DNA from: an uncultured Lachnospiraceae bacterium
GTDB lineage: Bacteria > Bacillota > Clostridia > Lachnospirales > Lachnospiraceae
Direction: 5' to 3'
Assembly: GCA_902775895.1 (NCBI GenBank)
Contig: CACYNO010000001.1
Location: 248,001-312,000, forward strand
Length of the DNA stretch: 64,000 nucleotides
Position numbers and translations under genes: made by a program
Shown here: positions 9,761 through 20,000 of the stretch, one piece after another
Position numbering within the stretch: position 1 is the stretch's first letter
Layout of the letters: the number at the start of each line of letters is the position of its first letter
The notes under the pieces: generated by a model
Seen by the model: only the letters and a program-made list of their open reading frames with translations
The model's database searches: none
Told to the model about the DNA's origin: nothing

Positions 9761-9798
9761 AAAGACCCGGGAAGAGGAATATCTTCCGGGTCTTTTTT
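9761..9798. terminator. bidirectional terminator between the polysaccharide genes and the RidA fusion
   Basis: A perfect stem with arms AAAGACCCGGGAAGA and TCTTCCGGGTCTTT and a five-base loop, followed by T on one strand and preceded by A on the other. It serves the convergent genes ending at 9746 and 9818. Confidence 0.9.
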
Positions 9799-9817
9799 AA
9801 TAGAAAAATGAATCAGA

Positions 9818-11080
9818 TCAAAGGATCGGAGGTGTACCCTCTGCATTAGATACAACTGCATCAATAAGAACGGTAGCATCTTTAACATTCTTAGCAACAC
9901 CTACAACACGTCTTGCAGGAGTTCCGTCAGGGAAGAACTTCTTGTATGCAGCATCAACTTCTGCAAGGGCAGACATATCTGCAAGATAGATGTTAACCTT
10001 AACTACATCTTCCATCTTGTGGTCAACGCTTTCAACGATAGCCTTGATGTTAGCAAGACACTGCTCAGTCTGCTCACCAGCTCCGCCTGATACCATGTTG
10101 CCTGAAGCGTCAACAGGAAGCTGACCGGAGATGTTGTTGTAGTGTGAGAATGCAACAGTCTGTGTTGTCATCGGGCATCTGTGAACCTTGTCAGTATTGT
10201 TAGGTTCAACGATAAGTCCGTGTCTGTCTTCAACAGCCTGTGGAGGTGTTCCGTCTCCGTGAGAGCATACACACTCAACTGCCACATCCGCACCCTTGGG
10301 AAGATCTTTTACTTCTACAACTGAACGTGCAGGATAGTAAGCAACTGTTCTTGCGATAGCTGAATCAGGGAAATATGTCTTGTAGATCTCGTTAATCTCG
10401 TCGAGCTTGGAAACATCTTTTGTAAAGATTGTTACCTTTACAAGATCATCGATAGGAACGTCAATGCTCTCAACGATATTCTTTACGTTGCGGAGGCACT
10501 GGTTAAGCTGCTCCTTAACACCGCCTGATACAATGTTTCCTGTTGCAGGATCTACAGGAAGCTGTGTGGTAATGTTGTTGTAGTGTGAGAATGCACATGT
10601 CTGTGTAGCGTTCTCGCACTTAGGTGCCTTGTCTGTATTTCTGGCCAAAATAATAAGATCATCTGCCTGCGGTGCATCCGGAATAGTTCCGAGACCGTGT
10701 GAAAGGACTGCGTCAACCTGAAGTAAAGCTCCGTCAAGCGGAAGAGCGTCAACGGCTACCACTGTCCTTGTAGGAAGATAATCTTTGTAAAATGTTTTAT
10801 AAACTTCATTAACTGCATCAAGGTCGTTAATATCTTTTAAGAAGATGGAAACTCTTACAGTATCCTCGAGTTTACGATCGATGCCTTCAATTATTGTCTT
10901 TAAGTTTGTGAAGCACTGCTGTGCCTGCTCTTTGATACCGCCGGCTACAAGCTGACCTGATGCATCAACAGGAAGCTGAGCGGAAAAATGATTGTAGTGT
11001 GAGAAAGCTACTGTCTGTGAGCATATATCGCATACAGGCGCGCCATCTACATTTCTTGCGAGTACTGCATTGTCGGCCAT
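9818..11080 (-). CDS. triple RidA-domain fusion (single-chain RidA trimer)
   Basis: A 420-residue protein made of three consecutive RidA/YjgF/UK114 domains (about residues 1-135, 140-285 and 290-420). Each shows the same run: FSHYN, a QLPVD strand, an EQ-x-x-QC helix, a V-x-I-(F/Y) strand, then an Arg-containing loop (PTRTVV, PARSVV, PARRVV) and a final VDAV/VECV strand. Classical RidA is about 130 residues and works as a homotrimer with active sites between subunits, deaminating reactive enamines and imines made by PLP enzymes. All three Arg that would bind substrate carboxylate are kept; the late Glu is Asp, Glu and Asp. A covalent trimer is therefore inferred. It has its own minus-strand promoter and strong AAGGAGG site. 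Confidence 0.88.
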   Translation of the reverse strand: MADNAVLARNVDGAPVCDICSQTVAFSHYNHFSAQLPVDASGQLVAGGIKEQAQQCFTNLKTIIEGIDRKLEDTVRVSIFLKDINDLDAVNEVYKTFYKDYLPTRTVVAVDALPLDGALLQVDAVLSHGLGTIPDAPQADDLIILARNTDKAPKCENATQTCAFSHYNNITTQLPVDPATGNIVSGGVKEQLNQCLRNVKNIVESIDVPIDDLVKVTIFTKDVSKLDEINEIYKTYFPDSAIARTVAYYPARSVVEVKDLPKGADVAVECVCSHGDGTPPQAVEDRHGLIVEPNNTDKVHRCPMTTQTVAFSHYNNISGQLPVDASGNMVSGGAGEQTEQCLANIKAIVESVDHKMEDVVKVNIYLADMSALAEVDAAYKKFFPDGTPARRVVGVAKNVKDATVLIDAVVSNAEGTPPIL

Positions 11081-11086
11081 AGGAAA

Positions 11087-11145
11087 GCCCTCCTTATAAT
11101 ATATTGAAGTTTAATAACTACATAGAACATTATAATAGGGAGGGC
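11087..11145 (-). promoter_or_regulatory. inverted repeat able to mask the RidA ribosome binding site
   Basis: The ribosome binding site of the RidA gene (AAGGAGGGC on the minus strand, 11087-11095) is complementary to GCCCTCC at 11139-11145, with AT-rich complementarity next to it. The partner arm lies upstream of the predicted start of transcription, so only transcripts reading through from gpmA could form the blocking stem. Confidence 0.4.
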
Positions 11146-11157
11146 AGGAAAAAACAA
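11129..11157 (-). promoter_or_regulatory. promoter of the RidA fusion gene
   Basis: On the minus strand, TTGTTT (11152-11157) and a perfect TATAAT (11129-11134) are separated by 17 bases. Transcription would begin near 11122, about 42 bases before the ATG. Confidence 0.6.
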
Positions 11158-11163
11158 CAATTT

Positions 11164-11910
11164 TTAGTTGCTTTTTCCCTGATTTGCAACGGCTTTTTCA
11201 AGTTCTTTGATCTTTTCCTCATCACCCAGATAGAAATGTCGTATCGGCTTGAAATCGTCATCAAATTCATACACAAAAGGAATACCGGTGGGGATATTAA
11301 GACCTACGATCTCCTCATCGCTTAAACCGTCAAAATATTTAACGAGAGCTCTGAGAGAATTGCCGTGGGCAGCTATAAGAATGCGCTTGCCTGCCTGCAT
11401 GTCAGGCTTGATAACATTTTCAAAATAAGGTACCGCACGCTGTATTGTTATCTCGAGACTTTCCGTAAGAGGAACATCCTTCGGATCAACATCCCTGAAC
11501 ATAGGCTGTTTTGCAGCATTTCTTTCATCATCCGGCTCAAGAGCGGGTGGACATGTTGAAAAAGAACGTCTCCAGATCTTTACCTGGTCTTCACCGTATT
11601 TTTCAGCGGTCTCGGATTTGTTCAGACCCTGAAGGGCACCGTAATGGCGCTCGTTGAGCTGCCATGCCTTCACAACGGGAAGCCAGTTTCTGTCCATTTC
11701 ATCAAGTACATGATTCAAAGTATGGATGGCACGCTTAAGATATGATGTATAACATTTATCAAAATCATAGCCTTCAGCCTTAAGGATACGGCCGGCTTCA
11801 GCTGCCTCTTCATGTCCCTGCTTACTTAAGTCGGGATCGGCCCAGCCGGTAAAAAGGTTTAATTTATTCCATTCACTTTGTCCGTGTCTGATAAGAACTA
11901 ATTTTGTCAT
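11164..11910 (-). CDS. gpmA: 2,3-bisphosphoglycerate-dependent phosphoglycerate mutase
   Basis: A 248-residue enzyme of normal length for d[15 protein letters not shown] at the N-terminus carries the phosphohistidine, followed by the Arg-Asn-Leu-type contacts in [12 protein letters not shown], the catalytic Glu in [11 protein letters not shown], and the second catalytic His in [11 protein letters not shown]. It interconverts 3- and 2-phosphoglycerate in glycolysis and gluconeogenesis. It lies upstream of the RidA fusion on the same strand, 83 bases away, and is divergent from the TrpB2 gene. No convincing promoter was fixed in the 143-base divergent spacer. Confidence 0.95.
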   Translation of the reverse strand: MTKLVLIRHGQSEWNKLNLFTGWADPDLSKQGHEEAAEAGRILKAEGYDFDKCYTSYLKRAIHTLNHVLDEMDRNWLPVVKAWQLNERHYGALQGLNKSETAEKYGEDQVKIWRRSFSTCPPALEPDDERNAAKQPMFRDVDPKDVPLTESLEITIQRAVPYFENVIKPDMQAGKRILIAAHGNSLRALVKYFDGLSDEEIVGLNIPTGIPFVYEFDDDFKPIRHFYLGDEEKIKELEKAVANQGKSN

Positions 11911-12053
11911 AACTCTTATGAACTCCTTTTATTTTTCTCTTGATATGAAAACCTTATCAGTTTAAGGAAAAAAGTCAAGAAAAACTATTTATATTTATGC
12001 CGTATTGCGATATTATATAAAAATATTCAGAAGCTGAAAGGAGATATGCATAT

Positions 12054-13430
12054 ATGAGCAGATCAGAGATACCTTACAAAATATACCTTGAGGAGAGTGA
12101 GATCCCGTCCGCATGGTACAACGTGCGTGCAGATATGAAAAACAAGCCGGCACCCCTTATACATCCGGGAACAAAGCAGCCTCTTTCTTTTGAGGAGATG
12201 CAGCCGATCTTTTGTGATGAACTTATAAAGCAGGAACTGGACGACGATACGGCCTACATTGATATTCCCGATGCTATTCAGGATTTTTACCGTATGTACC
12301 GTCCCTCACCCCTTATCCATGCGGAATTTCTTGAAAAAGCACTTGATACTCCTGCAAAGATCTTCTACAAATTCGAGGGAAGCAATACCTCCGGAAGCCA
12401 CAAGCTGAATTCCGCTATAGCTCAGGCCTACTATGCAAAGGAACAGGGGCTTAAAGGTGTGACTACTGAGACGGGAGCAGGACAGTGGGGAACGGCCCTT
12501 TCCATGGCAAGTGCATTTTTCGGTATAGACTGTAAGGTGTTTATGGTTAAAGTGTCTTACGAGCAAAAGCCTTTCAGACGTGAGGTTATGCGAACTTACG
12601 GTGCGTCAGTTACACCTTCTCCTTCCATGGATACGGAGATAGGAAAGAAGATAAATGCCGAGAACCCCGGAACAAGCGGGTCTTTAGGGTGTGCCATATC
12701 AGAGGCGGTAGAAGTTGCCACTAAGACCGAAGGATACAGATATGTTCTCGGAAGTGTTCTTAATCAGGTTCTTTTACACCAGTCTGTTATCGGACTTGAG
12801 ACCATTACTGCCTGTAAAAAGTACGATATCAAACCGGATATCGTTATAGGATGTGCCGGCGGCGGTTCAAACCTCGGCGGGCTCATTTCACCGTTTATGG
12901 GAGAAAAACTCAGAGGTGAGGCGGATTACCGTATCATCGCAGTAGAGCCTGCTTCTTGTCCTTCATTTACAAGAGGAAAATTTGCATATGACTTTGCTGA
13001 TCTGGGAATGGTTTGTCCCATGGCTAAGATGTACACCCTGGGTCACGGATTCATTCCCTCAGCCAACCATGCAGGCGGTCTGAGATACCACGGTATGAGC
13101 CCAGTACTCTCACAGCTTTATCATGACGGACTTATGGAGGCGGTAGCAGTAGAGCAGACAAGCGTTTTTGAAGCGGCTACACTTTTTGCACGTACTGAAG
13201 GCATTTTGCCTGCACCGGAATCGGGTCATGCTATCCGTACGGCCATTGATGAAGCGCTGAAGTGTAAAGAGAGCGGTGAAGAAAAGACGATTGTATTTGG
13301 TCTGACGGGAACGGGCTATTTTGACATGAAAGCTTACGAGCAGTTTAATGACGGAAAGATGAGCGACCATATACCTACCGATGAGGAATTGGAGAAAGGT
13401 CTCTCAGGAATTCCCGAGGTAAATTTATGA
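12054..13430 (+). CDS. TrpB2-type tryptophan synthase beta subunit (stand-alone)
   Basis: A 458-residue PLP enzyme of fold type II. The PLP lysine is in GSHKLNSA (about residue 117), the ETGAGQWG catalytic Glu region follows, and the glycine-rich phosphate loop is CAGGGSN. The long N-terminus (YKIYLEESEIPSAWYN) and extra segments identify the TrpB2 group rather than TrpB1. TrpB2 joins indole and serine to make tryptophan. No trpA lies nearby, so it probably works alone or salvages indole. A good AAAGGAG site sits before the ATG, and AT-rich -10-like sequence (TATTATATAA) lies near 12011. A weak hairpin (13439-13462) follows the gene. Confidence 0.92.
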   Translation: MSRSEIPYKIYLEESEIPSAWYNVRADMKNKPAPLIHPGTKQPLSFEEMQPIFCDELIKQELDDDTAYIDIPDAIQDFYRMYRPSPLIHAEFLEKALDTPAKIFYKFEGSNTSGSHKLNSAIAQAYYAKEQGLKGVTTETGAGQWGTALSMASAFFGIDCKVFMVKVSYEQKPFRREVMRTYGASVTPSPSMDTEIGKKINAENPGTSGSLGCAISEAVEVATKTEGYRYVLGSVLNQVLLHQSVIGLETITACKKYDIKPDIVIGCAGGGSNLGGLISPFMGEKLRGEADYRIIAVEPASCPSFTRGKFAYDFADLGMVCPMAKMYTLGHGFIPSANHAGGLRYHGMSPVLSQLYHDGLMEAVAVEQTSVFEAATLFARTEGILPAPESGHAIRTAIDEALKCKESGEEKTIVFGLTGTGYFDMKAYEQFNDGKMSDHIPTDEELEKGLSGIPEVNL

Positions 13431-13438
13431 TCAACATG

Positions 13439-13462
13439 CAAGACGGGGATGGTTCTCCGTCT
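13439..13462 (+). terminator. weak hairpin between trpB2 and mtaB
   Basis: AAGACGGGGA pairs with TCTCCGTCTT across TGGT, one G-U pair. It is followed by ACTTT rather than a clean T-run, so it may be only a partial terminator or attenuator. Confidence 0.45.
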
Positions 13463-13491
13463 TACTTTATGATTATTTGCAGAGGAAAAAT

Positions 13492-14817
13492 ATGAAAGCA
13501 GCCATACACAACCTGGGATGTAAGACAAATGCATATGAAGCGGAGGCCATGGAGCAGGCACTGAAGCAGGCGGGCTATGATATAGTCGGGTTCAACTCAG
13601 ACGTACCGGCAGATGTTTATGTGATAAATACCTGCTCTGTTACCAATATTGCTGACAGAAAGTCCAGGCAGATGATACACAAGGCAAAGGCTAAAAATCC
13701 TGATGCAGTTATTGTTGCGGTGGGATGCTTTGTCCAGTCCGAGCATGAAGAGATCATAAAGAACGAGCCCGTGGATATATGCCTTGGTTCGAATGACAAG
13801 CATTTAATTACAGACAGCATATCCGATTTTCTTGCGACCGGAGAGAAGAAATGTATAGTTTCTGATATCAGCAGGAACGCTGATTACGAACAACTGGAGC
13901 TTGGGCACAAACCCCGGCACACCCGTGCTTTTATAAAGATACAGGACGGATGCAACAGGTTCTGCAGTTACTGCATCATCCCTTATGTGAGGGGAAGGAT
14001 ACGGAGCAGGAACATTAACGATATTGTAAAAGAAGTCACGGAACTTTCAAAAGAAGGGATCAAAGAGATAGTCCTGACCGGTATAAATCTTTCATCTTAC
14101 GGTGATGATCTTGGTGAAGAGACGGATCTTTCAGACGTGGTCACTGCTCTTGACCGGACAGACGGGATAGAAAGGATACGTATCAGCTCCTTTGAACCAC
14201 AACTTATCACCCGGGAGTTTCTGGAAAAGATAAGCAATATTAAAAAGCTTTGTCCTCATTTCCATCTGTCCATGCAAAGCGGGAGCGACACGGTTCTTGA
14301 GCGTATGAGGAGAGGATATACCTCAGGAGAATATCTGGAAAAGTGCAGACTGATCCGTGAGTTCTTTGATGATCCCTCTATAACCACTGATATCATCACG
14401 GCTTTTCCGGGAGAGACGGAGGAGGAATTCAGGGAAACATATGATATTCTTGAAAAAGCAGGTTTTTTTGATATTCACGTTTTTCAGTTTTCTCCGAGGA
14501 AAGGTACACCGGCAGCTTCAATGAAGGATCAGGTGGACGCCAGAACTGCAAAACTGCGGAGTGCGCTTCTTATATCCAAGGGGGAAGAACTTACGGTGAA
14601 GGCTCTTGAAGCCGTGACAGGGAAAACAGTCAGTATCCTGGCGGAAGAGTATGTGTCAAAAGACGGTAAATACTATCTGACGGGGCATACTCCCTATTAT
14701 GTAAAAGTGTTTGTTGAAACAGATGATACTGATAAATATTTACAGGGAGAGATACTAAGTGTCAGAATGACGGAAATTATGGAAAAAGAAAAAGCAATGA
14801 AAGGTATTATTTGTTGA
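13492..14817 (+). CDS. mtaB: tRNA (t6A37) methylthiotransferase MtaB
   Basis: A 441-residue radical SAM methylthiotransferase. The N-terminal UPF0004 domain opens with HNLGCKTNAYE and supplies cluster cysteines at NTCSV and GCF. The radical SAM motif CNRFCSYCIIP follows near residue 150, and a TRAM domain ends the protein. HNLGCKTN and the lack of an extended linker favour MtaB/YqeV (t6A to ms2t6A at position 37 of ANN-decoding tRNAs) over MiaB or RimO. ATG 13492 is chosen because AGAGGAAA lies just upstream; a TTG at 13477 is in frame but lacks such a site. Confidence 0.9.
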   Translation: MKAAIHNLGCKTNAYEAEAMEQALKQAGYDIVGFNSDVPADVYVINTCSVTNIADRKSRQMIHKAKAKNPDAVIVAVGCFVQSEHEEIIKNEPVDICLGSNDKHLITDSISDFLATGEKKCIVSDISRNADYEQLELGHKPRHTRAFIKIQDGCNRFCSYCIIPYVRGRIRSRNINDIVKEVTELSKEGIKEIVLTGINLSSYGDDLGEETDLSDVVTALDRTDGIERIRISSFEPQLITREFLEKISNIKKLCPHFHLSMQSGSDTVLERMRRGYTSGEYLEKCRLIREFFDDPSITTDIITAFPGETEEEFRETYDILEKAGFFDIHVFQFSPRKGTPAASMKDQVDARTAKLRSALLISKGEELTVKALEAVTGKTVSILAEEYVSKDGKYYLTGHTPYYVKVFVETDDTDKYLQGEILSVRMTEIMEKEKAMKGIIC

Positions 14818-14841
14818 TTTTGGGTAAACCTGTGTTATAAT
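14814..14841 (+). promoter_or_regulatory. promoter of hisF
   Basis: TTGATT (14814-14819) and TATAAT (14836-14841) are separated by 16 bases, with TGT before the -10 giving an extended -10. It overlaps the last codons of mtaB. Confidence 0.65.
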
Positions 14842-14877
14842 TTAAACTGACTTTAGGATTGCGAGGAGGAAAAAAGA

Positions 14878-15645
14878 ATGAGCGTTAAAAAAATCATACC
14901 ATGTCTGGACTGCAAAGACGGACGTGTAGTAAAGGGTATTTCATTTGTTGATCTGAGAGATGCAGGTGACCCGGCAGAGACGGCTGCGGCATATGTTGCG
15001 GAAGGTGCGGATGAACTTGTACTTTTGGATATTACGGCAACTACGGACAAAAGAAAGACAACGCTTGATATGGTAAGGAAAGTGGCTGATAAGGTCAGCA
15101 TTCCTTTTACGGTCGGCGGCGGTATAAAGACCATTGAGGACATCGAAGCCATTATGGATGCCGGAGCTGATAAGATATCCATTAACTCTGCAGCAATTTT
15201 AAATCCGGAAATAATAACAGAGGCTTCCGAAAAGTTCGGTGCAGAGTCTGTGATATCGGCCATTGATGTGGTGAAGAGAGAAGACGGTGGCTGGAATGTT
15301 GTCAGGGACAGCGGAACCATAGACACAGGTATGGATGTTATCGACTGGGCTAAGAAGGTAGAAGAGCTTGGTGCAGGCTGCATTCTACTTACCAGCATGG
15401 ATGAGGATGGCAGAAAAGAGGGTTATGATATACCTCTTACCAGAGCCGTGGCGGATGCAGTTTCCATACCTGTAGTCGCATCAGGCGGAGCAGGAAGCAA
15501 AGAAGATATTCTTGAGGCTTTTACAGAGGGACATGCCGAGGCGGCTCTTGCTGCATCCCTGTTCCACTTCAAGGAACTTGGTATCAGAGAACTGAAGGAA
15601 TACCTTAAAGAAAACGGTATTTCCGTTGATCTGAAGGATGAGTAA
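14878..15645 (+). CDS. hisF: imidazole glycerol phosphate synthase, cyclase subunit HisF
   Basis: A 255-residue (beta/alpha)8 barrel. The catalytic Asp residues are visible in [14 protein letters not shown] and in SAIDVVKR; the phosphate-binding loops appear as VGGGIKT and ASGGAGS. With HisH it closes the imidazole ring and releases AICAR in histidine synthesis. A strong GAGGAGG site precedes the ATG. No other his gene is adjacent (hisC lies 12 kb away), so the pathway is scattered. The 3' end runs straight into ung with a two-base gap. Confidence 0.95.
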   Translation: MSVKKIIPCLDCKDGRVVKGISFVDLRDAGDPAETAAAYVAEGADELVLLDITATTDKRKTTLDMVRKVADKVSIPFTVGGGIKTIEDIEAIMDAGADKISINSAAILNPEIITEASEKFGAESVISAIDVVKREDGGWNVVRDSGTIDTGMDVIDWAKKVEELGAGCILLTSMDEDGRKEGYDIPLTRAVADAVSIPVVASGGAGSKEDILEAFTEGHAEAALAASLFHFKELGIRELKEYLKENGISVDLKDE

Positions 15646-15647
15646 AA

Positions 15648-16322
15648 ATGCCGGGTATAAGTAACGACTGGCTTGAGGTTATGCGTCCGGAGTTTTCGAA
15701 GCCTTATTACGGCAGTCTGTATAAAAAGGTATCCGACGAATACAGGACGCAGACAATATTTCCGCCTCAGGACTGTATTTTTAACGCTTTTCATCTGACC
15801 CCCTTAAGCCGGGTGAAAGCAGTCATACTGGGGCAGGATCCGTATCATAACGCAGGGCAGGCACACGGCCTGTCTTTTTCGGTTCAGCCGGGAACGGATA
15901 TCCCGCCGTCACTTGTTAACATATACAAGGAATTACATGATGATCTGGGGTGTTTTATACCAAATAACGGATATCTGAAAAAATGGGCGGATGAAGGTGT
16001 GCTGCTTTTGAATGCCGTACTTACAGTCAGGGCACACCAGGCCAATTCTCATAAAGATATAGGCTGGGAAGAATTTACCGATGCGGCTATAAGAGCCGTG
16101 AACACACAGGACAGACCAATAGTCTTTATGCTATGGGGAGCACCTGCGGGAAGAAAGGCAGCCCTTTTGAACAATCCTAAGCATTTGATCTTAAAAGCTC
16201 CGCACCCCAGTCCCCTTTCTGCCTACAGGGGTTTTTTCGGATGCAGACATTTTTCAAAGGCAAATGATTTTTTACAAAAAAACGGTGTAGAGCCTGTTGA
16301 CTGGCAGATAGAAAATATATAA
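15648..16322 (+). CDS. ung: uracil-DNA glycosylase, family 1
   Basis: A 224-residue enzyme. The water-activating loop GQDPYH and the DNA-intercalation motif HPSPLSAYRGFFGCRHF are both intact, as is the uracil-recognition region (LLLNAVLTV). It removes uracil from DNA in base-excision repair. It begins two bases after hisF and is followed eight bases later by the LOG-family gene, so it is likely part of the hisF transcript. Confidence 0.97.
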   Translation: MPGISNDWLEVMRPEFSKPYYGSLYKKVSDEYRTQTIFPPQDCIFNAFHLTPLSRVKAVILGQDPYHNAGQAHGLSFSVQPGTDIPPSLVNIYKELHDDLGCFIPNNGYLKKWADEGVLLLNAVLTVRAHQANSHKDIGWEEFTDAAIRAVNTQDRPIVFMLWGAPAGRKAALLNNPKHLILKAPHPSPLSAYRGFFGCRHFSKANDFLQKNGVEPVDWQIENI

Positions 16323-16336
16323 ATTTTGAGGTGGAA

Positions 16337-16873
16337 ATGAATATAACGGTTTATTGCGGATCAAAAATACCTGAGAATGATCTTTTTGTACAGGCGGCAA
16401 AGGAGCTTGGTGCTTTTATCGGTGAAAACGGTCATACACTCGTTTACGGCGGTGCAGACACTGGGCTTATGGGCATTATGGCAGATACGGTTTTAGAGAA
16501 CGGAGGGAGAGTAATAGGTGTTTATCCGAAGAATCTTGAAGGAATAGAGGGGAAACATCCGGGGCTTACCGAATTTTATATGACGGAGAATATCCCGGAA
16601 AGAAGATCTAAGATGATAGAGTTGGGAGATGTGTTCGTGGCGCTTCCCGGAGGTCCCGGAACCTTTGAGGAGATGTCTGAGATCATATCACTTGTAAGGA
16701 TAGACCAGTTAGACGGAAAGTTTGTGGGATTGAACATTGACGGTTATTACGGAGAACTGATAAAGCAGTTTGATAAGATGCTGGATGAGAGGTTCATCAC
16801 GCCGGAGGAGAGAAGCGGGATAGTCTTTGTTAACAGTGTGGTAGAACTGGAAAAAAAGATATACGATAATTAA
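16337..16873 (+). CDS. LOG-family protein (TIGR00730 type nucleoside monophosphate phosphoribohydrolase)
   Basis: A 178-residue Rossmann-fold protein. VYCGS at the start, YGGADTGLMG, and the catalytic-site signature PGGPGTFEEM identify the lysine-decarboxylase-like/LOG family, many members of which hydrolyse cytokinin-type or ordinary nucleoside 5'-monophosphates. GTG 16331 is in frame, but GAGG at 16328-16331 lies at the right distance for ATG 16337. It is last in the hisF-ung unit, and a long palindrome begins at its stop codon. Confidence 0.85.
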   Translation: MNITVYCGSKIPENDLFVQAAKELGAFIGENGHTLVYGGADTGLMGIMADTVLENGGRVIGVYPKNLEGIEGKHPGLTEFYMTENIPERRSKMIELGDVFVALPGGPGTFEEMSEIISLVRIDQLDGKFVGLNIDGYYGELIKQFDKMLDERFITPEERSGIVFVNSVVELEKKIYDN

Positions 16874-16991
16874 AAACACCCGTCGGGTATGTTTTTTGCA
16901 GGCCTTACGTTTGCGTAACTAATGATCATGTAAAGATGATTACAATTTAGCAAACGTACAGACTGCAAAAGCATATCACGACGGGCTTTTT
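16872..16991. repeat. 120-bp imperfect palindrome between convergent genes
   Basis: Nested complementary segments fold the whole spacer into one long hairpin. CCCGTCG (16879) pairs with CGACGGG (16979), TTTTGCAG with CTGCAAAA, and TACGTTTGC with GCAAACGTA; the tip is an AT-rich loop with minor pairing. A-run and T-run ends fit a bidirectional terminator, but the stem is far longer than needed. No coding potential was seen. Confidence 0.7.
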
Positions 16992-17000
16992 ATAAAAAAC

Positions 17001-20000
17001 TTATTTCGTAACCTGTTGCCTCTCTTTAATCTTATTCTTTGCCGTAGTCAGCATCAGCTTTATCCTGTTCACCTGATTGACCTCGGATGCTCCGGGATCG
17101 AAATCGATGGCCACTATATTCGAATCGGGATACTGGTTTTTAAGCTCTTTTATAACACCCTTACCCACGATATGGTTCGGCAGACATCCGAAGGGCTGGC
17201 AGCACACGATGTTTTCTGCGCCGTTTTTTATAAGCTCCACCATCTCGCCTGTAAGGAGCCAGCCCTCACCGGTCTGGTTACCCTGTGAAACGAAAGGTGC
17301 GGCATACTCGGCTATCTTTTCGATAGGTACGGGTGGCTCAAAGTGTTTGCTCTCTTCAAGAGCCTTAACTGCAGTCTTGTTAAAGAAATCCACTATCTTC
17401 TTGGCGATCACGTTAAAGAAAGCAAAGACTTTTGAAGCCCCTAAATTATCCCGTTTAAATATGGCGTTTTCGGTTATGTAATACAGGAATCCCAAAAGCC
17501 CCGGTACAACGGCTTCGGCACCTTCGCGCTCAAGGAGATCTACTATCTCAAGGTTTGCGGAAGGCAGGTATTTAACCAGGATCTCGCCCACAACACCGAC
17601 TCTTGGTTTTACTTCATCAGTTATTGGTATCGCATCAAATTCCTTAACCATCTGACGGATGTTTCTCTTGAAATCCTTCAGGTGAACTTTCTTTTGTGTA
17701 AGCTGCTTTATGCAGATATCTTCCCACTTCTTGTGCATGGCATTGACGGAACCGGGGACTTTCTCGTAAGGTCTCATGCGATAGACCATGTTCATGAACA
17801 GATCTCCGTAGCAGATAGCGTACAAAACCTTAAATCCCATCTGCCAGGAATACTTCATTCCCGAATTGCGCTCAAAAAGCTGTGCGCTGATGGAGATGAC
17901 CGGTATATAACCGTATCCTGCATTTGCAAGGGCGCGTCTTATAAATCCTATATAGTTGGAAGCACGGCACCCGCCGCCGGTCTGGGTGATCATTACGGCA
18001 GTTTTGTGCAGGTCATATTTACCTGATTCCAAAGCGGACATGATCTGGCCAACAACCATCATGGAAGGGTAGCAGGCATCGTTGTTTACGTATTTGAGTC
18101 CTGTATTAACGGCAGTCTTATTGTCGTTATCAAGTACTACAAAATCATATCCGCAGGAGCGCATGGCGGGCTCTATCATGTTGAAGTGCATGGGAGACAT
18201 CTGGGGGCAGAGTACGGTGTAGTTCTTCCTCATTTCGGAGATGAATTCCATACGTCTGTTTTTTATACCTTTATCATGACTGATAAAGCCGGCTTCTTTT
18301 CTCTCCCTTATGGCGGCAAGAAGAGAACGTATTCTGATCCTTGCTGCACCAAGGTTGTTTACTTCGTCGATCTTTAAAAGGGTATATATCTTTCCTGCAT
18401 TTGAGAGGATATCGTTCACTCCGTCACTGGTTACGGCATCAAGTCCGCATCCGAAGGAATTAAGCTGTATAAGGTCAAGATTGTTTTTGGTCTTTACAAA
18501 ACTTGCGGCAGCATAAAGTCTTGAATGATACATCCACTGGTCAAGTACGATAAGCGGCCTCTCCACGGTTCCCAGATGCGCCACGGAATCCTCGGTAAGA
18601 ACGGCCACACCGAAAGAGTTTATAAGTTCGGGGATGCCGTGGTTTATCTCCGGATCATCGTGATAAGGTCGTCCGGCAAGAACTATACCGTGCTGACCGG
18701 TCTCGTCGAGATATTTTACAACCTCTTCACCTTTCTTTTGTATGTCTTCCCGTACCTGAAGCATCTCTTTCCAGGCAAACTCAACGGCTTCGATAACCTC
18801 TGATTTCGGAATGTCAGAGAATACGTCTTCCAGTCTTTTTTCAAGTATCTCAGACTTCTCAAAAGACAGATACGGAGCGATGAGATTGATATCATGCAAC
18901 TTTAAGTTTTCAAGGTTATTTTTAATGTTTTCCGCATATGATGTAACTATGGGGCAGTTAAAGTGGTTGTTGGAGTTTTCCTGCTCTTTGTGCTCGTAAG
19001 GTACACAGGGGTAGAATATGTCCTTTATCCCCTGATCTATAAGCCATTCAATATGCCCGTGAACCAGCTTTGCCGGATAGCATTCTGATTCGGACGGGAT
19101 AGACTCGATCCCCAGCTCATATATCTTTCTTGACGAAGGAGGGGAAAGTACCACCCTGTATTTTAATTTCTTAAAGAACACTGCCCAGAATGGGAAATTT
19201 TCATACATGTTAAGAACGCGGGGGATACCTATGGTTCCACGTTCCGCTTCCTCTTCGCTTAAGGGTTCATAATCAAAAATCCTTTTAAGCTTGTATTCAA
19301 AAATGTTGGGCAGCTTATCCTTTACCGCTTCATGACCGAGACCGCGTTCGCATCTGTTTCCCGAAATAAAGCGTCTGCCGTCGTAGAATTTGTTTATTGT
19401 GAGATGACAATTATTCAGGCAGAGTCCGCAGCGTGCCTGGGCCGTATCATAAGTAAAGTGGTTGATCTCATTTATGGAAAGCATGGAGGTCTTCTTGTCC
19501 GGAGAGTAACGTTCCTTTGCGATAAGAGCAGCGCCGAATGCTCCCATGATACCTGCGATGTCGGGACGCACAACATTTTCGCCGATGATGTTCTCAAAGC
19601 TCCTGAGTACGGCATCATTGTAAAATGTTCCGCCCTGTACGACGATATGGGATCCCAGCTTCTTGGGGTCTGTTATCTTGATGACCTTGTAAATGGCATT
19701 TTTTATGACCGAATATGCAAGTCCGGAAGAGATGTCAGCAACAGACGCGCCTTCTTTTTGTGCCTGCTTAACATTTGAGTTCATAAATACCGTGCATCTT
19801 GTTCCAAGATCAACCGGGTGCTTTGCAAACAGAGCTTCCTTTGCAAAATCCTGCACGGAGTAGTTCAGGGACTTGGCAAAGGTCTCGATAAATGAACCGC
19901 AGCCTGATGAACATGCTTCATTCAGCATAACAGAGTCAACGGTGTTTTCTTTGATGCGGATACATTTCATGTCCTGACCGCCGATGTCTATGATGCAGTC

